44,410 nt of DNA from Albidovulum sp. bin36 (GCA_002238565.1 MPMP01000041.1:1-44410); one strand, 5' to 3'; shown: positions 27,029-36,823, counted from the stretch's first letter. The notes: generated by a model from the letters alone, not told the origin. Program-made: numbers and translations.

Positions 27029-27537
27029 ACGAGACCGTCCTCACGTTCGGCATCCGAAGCCAGGACCCAATCGCGCGAGCGAACCGAATCGCCGCGGCCG
27101 CCCGAGCAGCCGCCGCGCTTTCCTGAGCGAACAATCGAATTCGGCCGGGATCGAACCCGGCGCCGGATGCCAGGATGCCGACATCCATTCGCCTTTGTTT
27201 TCGATGCGCATTTCTACAAGCAGTGAAGGTGCGGCCGCTTTTTTGACGGCTGAGAAGCGAAGCGGGATTCTGGCGATTCGCCGTGTTGTTCGCAGATCGC
27301 CTTTTTCCAATTTCTCTTTGGTCTACATCCTTGTCTCTCATCCGCTGCCGCGGCTCTGGCCCCGGTCCGCCGCTTTTGACTTGCCGGCCCCGGCGAATTC
27401 GACGATTGAGTTGCGGTGCGCAGTTGTTGCGCTCCCGCAATTGAACGATATACAAGTTGTCGGCTTGGGCGAACGTCCGGCGCCGAGAGTTCGGAAACTT
27501 TAGGAATCGCGATCATCCGCATTCGAAGCGAGGGCAC
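27029..27537. other. Intergenic region carrying a repeat element
   Basis: No convincing gene is seen. GGGATCGAACCC near 27145-27160 looks like a tRNA T-arm on the minus strand but lacks the other arms. The repeat copy at 27262-27345 lies here. The region should contain the promoter of the dehydratase gene. Confidence 0.45.
27262..27345 (+). repeat. Intergenic repeat element, copy A
   Basis: A 22-base block at 27262-27283 containing TGGCGATTCGCCG, a pyrimidine-rich spacer, and TTGTCTCTCATCCGC at 27331-27345. This matches copy B at 16318-16406 on the other strand. The centre GGCGA-T-TCGCC is a palindrome. A partial third match to the first block (15 of 16) is near 36946-36961. Confidence 0.5.
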
Positions 27538-29319
27538 ATGCACGATACGAGAGCCAACCGCAAATTCCGTTCACAGGAGTGGTTCGACAATCCCAACAAC
27601 CCCGGAATGACCGCGCTCTATTTGGAACGGCAATTAAACCAGGCGTTTACAAGGGAAGAGCTCCAGTCGAATTCTCCAATTATCGGCATCGCCAATACGG
27701 GCAGCGATCTTGCTCCGTGCAATAAGATCCATGTTTTTCTCATGGACAGGATAAAAGCCGGAATTCGCACGGCTGGAGGAATTCCGCTCGAATTTCCAGT
27801 TCATCCGATACAGGAAACGCTCAAGCGCCCGACGGCGGCGCTGGATCGCAATCTCACTTATTTGAGCTTGGTCGAAGTTCTCCACGGCTACCCGATCGAC
27901 GGGGTCGTTCTGACGACCGGATGCGACAAGACCACTCCCGCGCTACTGATGGGCGCGGCCACGGTCGATCTGCCCGCGATCGCGCTGAACGGCGGTCCGA
28001 TGCTGGACGGGTGGTGGCAAGGAAAGCGCGCCGGTTCGGGCATGATCGTCTGGGAAAGTCGACGGCTGCTTGCCGAGGGCAAGATCGACTACGAAGAGTT
28101 CATTCAGCGGACCTGTTCCTCCGCTCCATCGCTCGGGCACTGCAATACAATGGGCACGGCATCGACCATGAACGCGCTGGCGGAGGCGCTTGGCATGACG
28201 CTTCCCGGATCCGCTGCGATTCCAGCGCCTTTCCGCGAACGCATGAACATGGCCTACGCGGCGGGAAAAAGAATTGTCGGCATGGTGGAGGAAGATCTCA
28301 AGCCCTCCGACATCCTGACTAGAACCGCTTTCGAAAACGCAATTCGCGTAAATTCCGCGATAGGAGGCTCGACGAACGCGCCTCCCCATCTCCAGGCGAT
28401 TGCCAGGCACGCCGGCGTTCCGCTGAACGTAGCGGACTGGCAAAGGCTCGGACTTGAAATCCCGTTGCTCGTCAACATGCAGCCATCCGGAGAATATCTC
28501 GGGGAAAGCTTTTTCCGCGCGGGGGGCGTCCCGGCCGTCGAGGGCGAATTGCTGGAAGCCGGACTGCTGGATGGATCGGCAATCACCGCGTCGGGCAAGT
28601 GCATGTCGGACGCTATCGCAGGCGCTCGAAGCCAGGACCTGGACGTCATTAGAACCGTTGACAACCCTCTACGCGAGAACGCGGGCTTCGTCGTGCTGAC
28701 CGGCAACCTCTTCGATAGCGCATTGATGAAGACTTCTGTGATTTCGGCCGATTTCCGGGCTCGCTATCTGGAAAGGCCCGGTTCCGAAGGGGTATTCGAA
28801 GGGCGGGCGGTCGTGTTCGACGGCCCGGAGGACTATCACGCCAGGATCAACGATCCCGAATTGAAGATCGATACCGAAACCATGCTGTTCATTCGATACG
28901 TCGGATGCATCGGCTATCCGGGATCGGCGGAAGTCGTCAACATGCAGCCTCCCGACGCCTTGATCCGCGAAGGCGTTACGCACTTGCCGACTGTCGGCGA
29001 CGGACGGCAGTCGGGCACTTCGGAGAGCCCCTCGATTCTAAACGCTACGCCGGAAGCCGCGGTCGGAGGCGGGCTGTCTATTCTCCAGACCGGCGACCGC
29101 GTTCGGCTCGACCTGAACTCCGGTCGAATGGACGCGCTCGTCGACGACGACGAATGGTCGCGCAGAAAAGCGGAATGGACGCCGCCGGAGATCGTCAATC
29201 AGACGCCATGGGAAGAAATCTACCGATCGCTTGTCGGGCAGCTCGCCGACGGCGGCTGCCTGGAATTGGCGACCGCCTACAAACGCATCCGCTCTTCGCT
29301 GCCCAGAGACAACCATTAG
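27538..29319 (+). CDS. IlvD/Edd-family dehydratase, sugar acid type (arabinonate/xylonate-like)
   Basis: The ATG at 27538 follows GAGGGC. The open frame continues upstream but is unlike protein there. The 593-residue enzyme has the three cluster cysteines Cys61 (DLAPCNK), Cys129 (TTGCDKTTP) and Cys202 (LGHCNTMGTAST). Their spacing of 68 and 73 residues and the total length are those of L-arabinonate and D-xylonate dehydratases, not of dihydroxy-acid dehydratase IlvD. It should use an iron-sulphur cluster and Mg to convert an aldonic acid to a 2-keto-3-deoxy acid in the cytoplasm. It stands alone between a sugar importer and sox genes. The importer upstream may deliver its precursor, but this is inference. 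Confidence 0.9.
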   Translation: MHDTRANRKFRSQEWFDNPNNPGMTALYLERQLNQAFTREELQSNSPIIGIANTGSDLAPCNKIHVFLMDRIKAGIRTAGGIPLEFPVHPIQETLKRPTAALDRNLTYLSLVEVLHGYPIDGVVLTTGCDKTTPALLMGAATVDLPAIALNGGPMLDGWWQGKRAGSGMIVWESRRLLAEGKIDYEEFIQRTCSSAPSLGHCNTMGTASTMNALAEALGMTLPGSAAIPAPFRERMNMAYAAGKRIVGMVEEDLKPSDILTRTAFENAIRVNSAIGGSTNAPPHLQAIARHAGVPLNVADWQRLGLEIPLLVNMQPSGEYLGESFFRAGGVPAVEGELLEAGLLDGSAITASGKCMSDAIAGARSQDLDVIRTVDNPLRENAGFVVLTGNLFDSALMKTSVISADFRARYLERPGSEGVFEGRAVVFDGPEDYHARINDPELKIDTETMLFIRYVGCIGYPGSAEVVNMQPPDALIREGVTHLPTVGDGRQSGTSESPSILNATPEAAVGGGLSILQTGDRVRLDLNSGRMDALVDDDEWSRRKAEWTPPEIVNQTPWEEIYRSLVGQLADGGCLELATAYKRIRSSLPRDNH

Positions 29320-29356
29320 CTTCCCGGCTTCCCCTGAGGCGAATGCTGAAAGGCTA

Positions 29357-29920
29357 TCAGCCGCCGACGTAGAAGCCGGGCGCAGCGGAGGACGCGCCTA
29401 CCTCGAGAAATTTCTCTACGTAATCGGCCTCCGACCGGCGGCACGCGATGCAGATTGTCGGCTCCTCCGGCATCCACGCCATGGCCGCCACCTGGCCCAG
29501 CCGCGTTCTTCGAAACGATCCGGGACCGAACGCGCCTGAAGACAAATCCAGCGGCGACCCCTTTGCGACCACGTCGCGCGAACAAGGCCCGGAAACCTCG
29601 AAGACAATCCGCATATCGGAAACATCCGTAGCCGAAAGCAGCGCTTCTCGACCAAGCTTCGCTATCGACGCCAGGCATTCCTCAAGATCCGGAAACGGAA
29701 GGATCACGAGCAGCTCGTCCGGAGCCATCCACGCGATCATTGCCTCCCCATTGCTTTCGAATCGGCCGCGTTCCGGAAGCTCGGCGCCCAATAGTTTCGA
29801 AACCGCTCCCGCCGCTTCCTCATCCAATAAATCAAAGCGCAAGGCGATCATCCCGCAATCTTCGCGCGCCCTCGATATATGCGCGGCCTTCGCCCCGCCG
29901 ACCGAAACCGGATCAGGCAT
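29357..29920 (-). CDS. soxG: Sarcosine oxidase gamma subunit
   Basis: The ATG at 29920 overlaps the soxA stop by eight bases (ATGCCTGA). The 187-residue product starts MPDPVSVGGAKAAHISRARE and has the SoxG/GcvT-like segments LRFDLLD, FESNGEAMIAWMAPDELLVI, MRIVFEVSGPCSRDVVAKGS, and RTRLGQVAAMAWM. The gamma subunit sits on the alpha subunit in the heterotetramer and has no known catalytic residues. It is last in the soxBDAG operon and its end faces the dehydratase stop 38 bases away. Confidence 0.9.
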   Translation of the reverse strand: MPDPVSVGGAKAAHISRAREDCGMIALRFDLLDEEAAGAVSKLLGAELPERGRFESNGEAMIAWMAPDELLVILPFPDLEECLASIAKLGREALLSATDVSDMRIVFEVSGPCSRDVVAKGSPLDLSSGAFGPGSFRRTRLGQVAAMAWMPEEPTICIACRRSEADYVEKFLEVGASSAAPGFYVGG

Positions 29921-32900
29921 TCTGACGCCGTCCCTCTTCGTCCAGGAAAACCGGCTTGACGATTTTCGCGGCAATGTCCTTGCCGCGGTCCTTCGAGTTG
30001 ACGCAAACGATTTCGCCGAGTCGTTCCGGCCCGGATTCGACGAGAGCCAGCGCTATGGGCCGCTCGAGCGTCGGAGAATAGTAGGTCGAAGTCACTCTGC
30101 CGATCATTTTCGTATGCCCGTGCGCGTTCACGGCGCCTTTTTCGAACAGGTAGATGCCGTCTTCGAGAGCGTCCTTCGACTTGAAGCGCGGCAATTCCAG
30201 CCCGACCAGCCTCCAGCGGTCGGAACGGGTCAAGTAGGGGCGCTCCAGCGCGCGCTTGCCTATGAAATCGCCCTTCGTCTTCGAAATCGCCCAGTTCAGT
30301 CCCAAGTCCCGAGGCGTCACGGTGCCGTCGGTCTCGTCGCCGATCATGATGAATCCCTTTTCCGCGCGCATTACGTGCAGGCATTCCGTGCCGTAGGCAA
30401 CGGCGCCGAACTCCTCGCCGGCCTCGATCAGCGCAGTCCAAAGCTCCAGGCCATCCCCGGCGCGCACCGCCAGCTCGAATGAAAGCTCTCCCGAAAACGA
30501 GATCCTGTAGGCTCTAACCTTGAACTTGCCAATATTGCCGTCGCGCCAATGCATGAACGGAAAGGATTCGGCGGACAGATCCATTCCGCCCAATTTTTCC
30601 AGCAGCGAGCGCGCGCTCGGCCCGGCGACGCCGATCTGGGCGTATTGCTCGGTAAGATTGTAGACATGCGCGCGCCAGTCCCACCATTCCGTCTGCAGCC
30701 ATTCCTCCATCCACGCATGGATCCTGTCGGCGCCCCCGGTCGTGGTGTGGCAAAGAAACGTCGTGTCGTCGATTCTGGCGACGACTCCGTCGTCCATAAG
30801 AAATCCGTTTTCGTTGCACATCAAGCCGTACTTGCACCTCCCTACGGGAAGCGAACTCATGACAGACGTATAAAGCATGTCCATGAAACGGCCCGCGTCC
30901 GGGCCGGCAACCAATAGCTTCCCGAGCGTCGAGGCGTCGAGCAGGCCGGCGCCCCGCCTAGTTCGCAAAACTTCTCTATTCACCGCGTCCTTTACGCCTT
31001 CGCCCGCGCGCAAATAGCAATAGGGCCGGCGCCAGTCGCCGACGGGTTCCCAGTTCGCTCCGTTTCGTTCATGCCAATCGTGCATCGGAGTCTTCCGCAC
31101 GGGCTTAAACAGCTCTCCCGCCGCTTCGCCCGCGATCGCCCCCATTGCAACGGGAACATAGGGAGGGCGGAACGTCGTCGTGCCGACTTCGGGGATTTCC
31201 GCGCCGAGGTCGGCAGCCAGAACCGCCAGCCCGTTGACATTCGACAGCTTGCCCTGGTCGGTCGCCATGCCCAGAGTCGTGTAGCGCTTGGCGTGCTCGA
31301 CGCTTTCATAGCCCTCAAGCGCCGCAAGATCGATATCGGATACCTTCACGTCGTTTTGAAAGTCCAGCCAAGCGCGAGACCGGTCCGCCCGGGTCATGCT
31401 CCCCGGCACCAGCCATGCGCTTTCCGTGGCGGCCTCGCCGCCGACTCCCGATTCAACGCGCGGGCATTCCATGCGAGCCGGTTCGATGCCAAGGTCCTGC
31501 AAGGCCGCGGTCGCAGCCTTCTCCGCATCCGACGCGATATCCCGGCACAGCAGTACGCCGTTGGCCGCGCCCGCCGAATAAGCCATCGCCTTCCCGTCGT
31601 CCCCGGGCGGCGGACGATTCGTATCCGGTCTGAATAAAACGCTTCGCTCGTCCCATAAGAGCTTGCCGCCCGCGTGAGACCATAGGTGGACTGCGGGGGA
31701 CCACCCGCCCGACAGCGCGACCGCATCGCAGCTGATTCTTTCCGACTTCGCTCCGCGGCCGTCGATCGGGCAGACGGCGATGCCGCGAACCCGCCTCGCG
31801 CCCAGAATTTCGGCAACCCCGGATGATTCCAGTACGCGAATGCCTTTTTCGCGGGCGAGAGCTTGAAGCTCGCCCGCCGCCGAGGGCCGGGTATCGAGAA
31901 TGGCAGGCACGTCGACTCCGGAATCCGCGAGAGCGAGGCCGGTCCTGTAGGCATCGTCGTTGTTCGCAACGATCGCGATCCTGTCTCCCGCCGAAACGCC
32001 GAATTCCGAAAGGTAGTCGCGAACCGCCGATGCGAGCATGACGCCGGGAAGGTCGTTGCCCGGGCAGACTAGCGGCCGCTCGATCGCGCCCGCCGCAACG
32101 ATGACTTTCGAGGCGCGAATTCGCCAAAGCCGCTGCCTTGCGCCCGACTCGCCGGGCTTGTGGTCGGCCAGGCGCTCGCAGGCGAGCACATAGCCGTGGC
32201 TATACGCGCCCAGCGCCGTCGTCCTAAGTCTCAAAGCCGCGCCCGACGCCTCGAGTTCATTGACGGTCGAGCGAACCCATTCCGTCGCAGGCGCGCCGCC
32301 TATTGTCACGCCGTCGGCGGCGGACCTGCCGCCCCAGACAGGCTTTTGCTCCAGAACGAGAACGCGCGCTCCCGACGCCGCGGCAAGTCTTGCGGCCGCC
32401 AGCCCGGCGATTCCGCCGCCGACGACAAGAATATCGACGTGCGCATGGAAATGCTCGTACTGGTCGGGATCCGGCAATTCCGGCGGCTTGCCGAGCCCGG
32501 CCATGCGGCGAATCGCCGGTTCGAAAAGGACGCGCCAGGCTATTCGCGGGCTGATGAAGGTCTTGTAGTAGAAACCTGCGGGCAGAAATCTGGAGAATCG
32601 GTCGCTTAGCGCCCCGGCGTCGAACTTAAGGCTGGGCCAGCGGTTCTGACTCTCCGCGACCAGCCCGTCGAACAGCTCCGACATCGTCGCCACCTGGTTC
32701 GGCTCTCGGCGCGGGCCTTGGCCCAGCCCGACCAAGGCGTTCGGTTCCTCGGGGCCGCTCGCGACGATGCCTCGAGGCCGGTGGAACTTGAACGAGCGAC
32801 CGACGACCGTTTCGCCGTTGGCCAGGAGGGCGGAAGCAAGCGTGTCGCCTTGAAAGCCCGAAAGCCGCTTTCCGTCGAAAGTGAACCGGATCGGCTTGTT

Positions 32901-32942
32901 TCGGTCGATAAGCCGTCCGCCGTCCGAAAGTCGCCTGCTCAT
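29913..32942 (-). CDS. soxA: Sarcosine oxidase alpha subunit
   Basis: The 1009-residue protein has the full alpha-subunit plan. An N-terminal ferredoxin-like region (RFTFDGKRLSGFQGDTLASA; SFKFHRPRGIVASGPEEPN) is followed by a Rossmann NAD-binding domain with ILVVGGGIAGLAAARLAAAS near 170. A C-terminal aminomethyltransferase (GcvT-like) domain begins near residue 600 (MHDWHERNGANWEPVGDWRR) and contains the folate-binding region. With SoxB, SoxD and SoxG it oxidatively demethylates sarcosine to glycine, passing the methyl group to tetrahydrofolate as 5,10-methylene-THF. Folate-linked genes such as glyA or purU that often flank sox are not visible here. Confidence 0.95.
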   Translation of the reverse strand: MSRRLSDGGRLIDRNKPIRFTFDGKRLSGFQGDTLASALLANGETVVGRSFKFHRPRGIVASGPEEPNALVGLGQGPRREPNQVATMSELFDGLVAESQNRWPSLKFDAGALSDRFSRFLPAGFYYKTFISPRIAWRVLFEPAIRRMAGLGKPPELPDPDQYEHFHAHVDILVVGGGIAGLAAARLAAASGARVLVLEQKPVWGGRSAADGVTIGGAPATEWVRSTVNELEASGAALRLRTTALGAYSHGYVLACERLADHKPGESGARQRLWRIRASKVIVAAGAIERPLVCPGNDLPGVMLASAVRDYLSEFGVSAGDRIAIVANNDDAYRTGLALADSGVDVPAILDTRPSAAGELQALAREKGIRVLESSGVAEILGARRVRGIAVCPIDGRGAKSERISCDAVALSGGWSPAVHLWSHAGGKLLWDERSVLFRPDTNRPPPGDDGKAMAYSAGAANGVLLCRDIASDAEKAATAALQDLGIEPARMECPRVESGVGGEAATESAWLVPGSMTRADRSRAWLDFQNDVKVSDIDLAALEGYESVEHAKRYTTLGMATDQGKLSNVNGLAVLAADLGAEIPEVGTTTFRPPYVPVAMGAIAGEAAGELFKPVRKTPMHDWHERNGANWEPVGDWRRPYCYLRAGEGVKDAVNREVLRTRRGAGLLDASTLGKLLVAGPDAGRFMDMLYTSVMSSLPVGRCKYGLMCNENGFLMDDGVVARIDDTTFLCHTTTGGADRIHAWMEEWLQTEWWDWRAHVYNLTEQYAQIGVAGPSARSLLEKLGGMDLSAESFPFMHWRDGNIGKFKVRAYRISFSGELSFELAVRAGDGLELWTALIEAGEEFGAVAYGTECLHVMRAEKGFIMIGDETDGTVTPRDLGLNWAISKTKGDFIGKRALERPYLTRSDRWRLVGLELPRFKSKDALEDGIYLFEKGAVNAHGHTKMIGRVTSTYYSPTLERPIALALVESGPERLGEIVCVNSKDRGKDIAAKIVKPVFLDEEGRRQNA

Positions 32943-33005
32943 GTCAGCCGCGCTCCTTGGCCGAAGAACAGAATCCGCGCCGCCGCCCGATCCGCGATCA
33001 CCTGC

Positions 33006-33344
33006 CTAGTCCTCGCCCGACCAGTCCCGGTAGGACCATCCGGGACGCTTTTCAGAGATTTCCGCGATCAACTCGCTCGGCGGCCGCGAAACCTGAGCCG
33101 AATAGGTTCCGAAAACTTCCTGCGTAATCGTGCATCGCGCGGCGTGAAACCATTTTCCGCAGCCGTAGCTATGCAGCCATCGTTCAAAGTGCACGCCCAT
33201 GGGGTTTTTCCTCATGAAGAGATACGCCTCGAAATCCTCGTCGGCCGAACCCGGGCCGAATCGCTTCAAGTGAGCTTCGCCGCCGTTGACGAGTTCGGTT
33301 TCGTCGGACACGAATCCGCAGTTCGGACAGCGCAGTTTCAGCAT
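33006..33344 (-). CDS. soxD: Sarcosine oxidase delta subunit
   Basis: The 112-residue protein has the zinc site Cys6 and Cys9 (CPNCG) and His58, Cys62 in LHSYGCGKWFHAARC, as in SoxD structures. It also has the conserved NPMGVHFERW segment. It is the small zinc subunit contacting alpha. It is 63 bases upstream of soxA and downstream of soxB. Confidence 0.95.
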   Translation of the reverse strand: MLKLRCPNCGFVSDETELVNGGEAHLKRFGPGSADEDFEAYLFMRKNPMGVHFERWLHSYGCGKWFHAARCTITQEVFGTYSAQVSRPPSELIAEISEKRPGWSYRDWSGED

Positions 33345-33404
33345 GTCCTCACGCGCCCCGGCGGCCTATTGAATGCCGCGCGGCCAGCCCCGGGATCCCG
33401 GACT

Positions 33405-34652
33405 TCAATGCGCCACGCCAGCGGCCACGCTTTCATCGATAAACCTTCCCTCCCTGAAGCGCTCCAGGCCGAACGGAGCCGCCAGCGAGCCGGGCTCGCC
33501 TTTGGCCATGAGCTCGGCCATCGCCCAGCCGGATCCGGGTATCGCCTTGAATCCGCCCGTTCCCCATCCGCAGTTGAAAAACAGATTTCGAACCGGCGTC
33601 CCGGAAATGATCGGCGACCGGTCGCCGGTCATGTCGACGATTCCGCCCCACTGGCGAAGCATCTTCAATCTCGAAATGATCGGAAACGTTTCGACCAGCG
33701 CGCGTACTGTTTCTTCGACGTGATGAAAAGACCCGCGCTGCGAATAGTTGTTGAACCCGTCCGTGCCGCCGCCGATTACCAGTTCGCCCTTGTCCGACTG
33801 GCTAATATAGCCGTGAACCGTGTTTGCCATGACGACCACGTCGAGGCAGGGCTTTACGGGTTCGGACACGAGCGCCTGCAGAGCGACGGACTCGATCGGA
33901 AGACGAAGGCCCGCCATTTCCGCCACGATGCCGGAGTGCCCCGCCACGACGACTCCGAGCTTTTCGCAGTCGATCGGACCTTTTTCGGTTTCAACGCCCC
34001 GCACGCCGTCGGCGCCTCTTCGAATACCGGTAACGGCGCACCGCTGAATGATATGCATGCCCATGTCCGAACACGCGCGCGCGTAGGCCCAGGCGACCGC
34101 GTCGTGCCGCGCCGTTCCGCCTCGCGCCTGCCAGAAAGCGCCGAGAACCGGAAATCTGGGTCCGCTAATTTCAATGATAGGGCAAAGTTCCTTGACGCGC
34201 CGCGGGCCGATAAATTCGGTGGCCAGGCCTTGAAGGCTGTTTGCGTTGACCGTCCTCTTATAGCCGCGCGCTTCGTGATGGGTCTGGGCTAGCATCATCA
34301 GACCCCGGGGGCTGAACATCACGTTGAAATTCAGGTCCTGGCTCATCGTCTCGTACAGGCGACGAGACAGCTCGTAGATCGCGACGGAATCGTCCTGAAG
34401 ATAGCCTGACCGGACAATCGTCGTGTTCCGCCCGGTATTGCCGCCGCCAAGCCATCCCTTCTCCAGGATTGCGACATCCCGAATATTGTGATTCTTCCCC
34501 AAATAGTATGCGGTGGCCAAGCCATGGCCTCCCGCTCCGACAATGACAACGTCGTATCTTCGCCTAGGTTCCGGCGAGGCCCAGGCCCTGTCCCACCCCG
34601 TGTGGCGGTTCAATGCCTTCGCGGCGATTGCAAATGCGGAATATCGGCTCAT
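33405..34652 (-). CDS. soxB: Sarcosine oxidase beta subunit
   Basis: The 415-residue FAD protein has the dinucleotide fold YDVVIVGAGGHGLATAYYLG (33-52) and GGTARHDAVAWAYAR (178-192). In the latter His183 is at the place of the histidine that carries covalent FMN in heterotetrameric enzymes. It ends with the D-amino acid oxidase-like fold (GWGTGGFKAIPGSGWAMAEL). It oxidises the N-methyl amine with oxygen, forming hydrogen peroxide. It is first in the operon. No ribosome site or promoter stands out upstream of 34652. Confidence 0.95.
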   Translation of the reverse strand: MSRYSAFAIAAKALNRHTGWDRAWASPEPRRRYDVVIVGAGGHGLATAYYLGKNHNIRDVAILEKGWLGGGNTGRNTTIVRSGYLQDDSVAIYELSRRLYETMSQDLNFNVMFSPRGLMMLAQTHHEARGYKRTVNANSLQGLATEFIGPRRVKELCPIIEISGPRFPVLGAFWQARGGTARHDAVAWAYARACSDMGMHIIQRCAVTGIRRGADGVRGVETEKGPIDCEKLGVVVAGHSGIVAEMAGLRLPIESVALQALVSEPVKPCLDVVVMANTVHGYISQSDKGELVIGGGTDGFNNYSQRGSFHHVEETVRALVETFPIISRLKMLRQWGGIVDMTGDRSPIISGTPVRNLFFNCGWGTGGFKAIPGSGWAMAELMAKGEPGSLAAPFGLERFREGRFIDESVAAGVAH

Positions 34653-34881
34653 AACTTGATGCGCGGGTTTCTCGTTCAGTGTACATAGAATTCAGAAATT
34701 CATTATTCAATGCGAATCCGGATACCAAACGGTCAGCTATGCGGCCAATAGAGAATAAATTGCGACATCGGCTTTCGCTCGAGGTCGGCTTCGATCGGGT
34801 GGAAACGGTCGCGGCGGCGGGTTCGCGAGCCCGCGGCCCGGCCGCGCTTCCTGGAAAAGCAAGCCGGATACGAGGCCGGGA

Positions 34882-36108
34882 ATGATTTTTTGGCTGTTAG
34901 CGATATGTCTTTCGGCGGCCTCCGTCGCGGCAATCGCCTATTTTTTGCTGACGGGCGGCAGAGGCTCTTTCAAGTCCGCCGAGCTGGATGTTGCGGTCTA
35001 CAAGCAGCAGCTGAAGGAACTAGATCGCGAAATCAGGCGCGGAATCGTTTCGCCCGGCGAAGCGGAGGCCTCCAGGCTGGAGATATCCAGAAGAATTCTC
35101 CATGCCGACAAGGTTGCGCGCGGAGAGATGCCTCCCGGGAAGGCGCCCGCGGCCGCTAGCATCGCGTGCCTTGCCGCCGTATTCGCGCTGCTCGTCCCGG
35201 GCAGCGCGCTGCTCTACGGATTGCTCGGCAGTCCGGGACTGCCGGATCTACCGCAAGCGAAACGCATTGAGGATGCGGAAAATTATCGCTTGAATCGCCC
35301 GTCCCAGACTCGTTTCCTGGAAAATTCAGCGCCTCGCCGAAATAGCGAAGCCGGCCTAGATCCGGAATACGCGGAACTGTTGGAGCGGCTTCGCAATACC
35401 GTCGCGTCGCGTCCCGGCGATGTTCAGGGCCATCGGCTGCTTGCCAGGCACGAGAGCACCCTAGGGAATTTTTCCGCGGCGGCCGCCGCGATGGAAAGAA
35501 TCATTGCTTTGATTGGCGAACTTGCCGATTGCGACGAGTATGTCGATCTGGCCGAATACATGATTCTAGCCGCCGATGGCTATGTCTCGCCCGAGGCGGA
35601 AGCGGCGCTGGAAGATTGCCTGTCAACCGATTCGAGCAATTCGAGGGCGCGGTATTTCATGGGATTGATGCGCGCGCAGACGGGTCGCCCCGACATAGCG
35701 TTCGAAATTTGGAGCGAACTGCTCGAGCAAGGCTCCGGCGACGCCCGCTGGAGGCAAGCGCTCGACATTCAAATCGTCCAGGTGGCGGAATTGGCGGGAG
35801 TTCGATTCGAGGCCCCGCGGCAGCCTATTCCGGGTCCGAGCGCCGCCGAAATGGCGGCTGCATCCGAGTTGGACGCTGCGGACCGCGCCGCGATGATAGA
35901 AGGCATGGTTAGCGGCCTTGAATCCCGGCTTGCTGAAAATGGCGGCTCGATCGAGGAATGGATGCGCCTTATTCGTTCGCTTGGCGTCCTTGGCGAGATG
36001 GAAAGGGCGGAGGCTGCGCGCATGTCCGCGATAGAAGCTTTTTCCGGCGACAGCGAAGCTCTCGCCCGAATAGCCCGTACTGCCCGCGAATCCGGTCTGC
36101 GCCCGTGA
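34882..36108 (+). CDS. ccmI: Cytochrome c biogenesis protein CcmI (CycH)
   Basis: The 408-residue protein begins with a transmembrane helix (WLLAICLSAASVAAIAYFLL), then the CcmI motif AVYKQQLKELDREIRRG and SPGEAEASRLEISRRIL. A second helix follows (SIACLAAVFALLVPGSALLY, about 92-111), then a periplasmic TPR-like region (LERLRNTVASRPGDVQGHRLLARHES; a later pair near 250-290). It is a chaperone that holds apocytochrome c for the CcmF/H haem lyase. The other ccm genes are not in the window. It heads a three-gene string with overlapping ends. Confidence 0.9.
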   Translation: MIFWLLAICLSAASVAAIAYFLLTGGRGSFKSAELDVAVYKQQLKELDREIRRGIVSPGEAEASRLEISRRILHADKVARGEMPPGKAPAAASIACLAAVFALLVPGSALLYGLLGSPGLPDLPQAKRIEDAENYRLNRPSQTRFLENSAPRRNSEAGLDPEYAELLERLRNTVASRPGDVQGHRLLARHESTLGNFSAAAAAMERIIALIGELADCDEYVDLAEYMILAADGYVSPEAEAALEDCLSTDSSNSRARYFMGLMRAQTGRPDIAFEIWSELLEQGSGDARWRQALDIQIVQVAELAGVRFEAPRQPIPGPSAAEMAAASELDAADRAAMIEGMVSGLESRLAENGGSIEEWMRLIRSLGVLGEMERAEAARMSAIEAFSGDSEALARIARTARESGLRP

Positions 36109-36587
36109 ACAGGGTCTACGACAGCATTGGCGACTACGCTTCCGTTTTGAAATCCGGCTGCCCGCTGGTAGGACTCGATGTAGGAACCAAGACGATAGGA
36201 ATCGCGATTTCGGACGGTCTCAGGCTCGCGGCGACGCCCTTGCAAACCGTTAATAGAAAAAAATTCCAAGCCGATGCGCGAATCATACTCGAAATCGCCG
36301 ATAACAGGTCGGCGGGCGGATTCGTGATTGGATTGCCTATGAATATGAACGGTACGGAGGGACCGCGCTGCCAGTCGGTTCGGGCATTCGCGGCGAAGTT
36401 TAGCGAATTGACCGATCTGCCTTCGGCGTTTTGGGATGAGCGGCTGTCGTCGGTCGCCGCCGAGCGGACGCTAATCGACGCGGGAGCTTCTAGAAAGAAA
36501 CGCAAGGGCGTAATAAATCACGTGGCGGCCTCACTGATTCTCCAGGGCGCGCTGGACCGGCTCAGGCAACCGGATCTCCGACAATGA
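36105..36587 (+). CDS. ruvX: RuvX/YqgF family putative pre-16S rRNA nuclease / Holliday junction resolvase
   Basis: The GTG at 36105 overlaps the ccmI TGA (GTGA). The frame itself extends further back over ccmI. The 160-residue protein has the RNase H fold signature GLDVGTKTIGIAISD near the N-terminus, GFVIGLPMNMNGTEGP in the middle, and DERLSS at the third strand. It closes with INHVAASLILQGALD, the last acidic site. It matures the 16S rRNA 5' end or resolves junctions. Overlap with the next gene (ATGA) implies translation in series. Confidence 0.92.
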   Translation: MNRVYDSIGDYASVLKSGCPLVGLDVGTKTIGIAISDGLRLAATPLQTVNRKKFQADARIILEIADNRSAGGFVIGLPMNMNGTEGPRCQSVRAFAAKFSELTDLPSAFWDERLSSVAAERTLIDAGASRKKRKGVINHVAASLILQGALDRLRQPDLRQ

Positions 36588-36823
36588 AAGACGAAGGCTG
36601 GACCCGAGACGAGCCCGATAGCCCGTGCAAGAAAATCTGCATTATTCATCCTGAATCCGGCTTGTGCCTCGGCTGCTTCAGAACGGCGGCTGAAATTAGG
36701 CGCTGGGCGAAATTCCCGGAGGAAAAGAGGCACGAGCTACTTGCGGAACTTCCCGCCCGCGAAAAGGGTATTCGCAAGAGACGAGGAGGCAGGCGACGAA
36801 ATTCCCGCAGCAGACGGAAATGA
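36584..36823 (+). CDS. DUF1289 small cysteine-rich protein
   Basis: The 79-residue protein has the DUF1289 core SPCKKICIIHPESGLCLGCF, with four cysteines as likely metal or Fe-S ligands, then RTAAEIRRWAKFPEEKR and a strongly basic tail. Its function is unknown. The family is common in alpha- and gammaproteobacteria, often next to housekeeping genes. The ATG shares four bases with the ruvX stop. Confidence 0.9.
   Translation: MKDEGWTRDEPDSPCKKICIIHPESGLCLGCFRTAAEIRRWAKFPEEKRHELLAELPAREKGIRKRRGGRRRNSRSRRK

Noticed and set aside
27140..27175. GGGATCGAACCC, resembling a tRNA T-arm on the minus strand
   Set aside because: The matching acceptor stem, anticodon arm and D arm cannot be found at the right distances.
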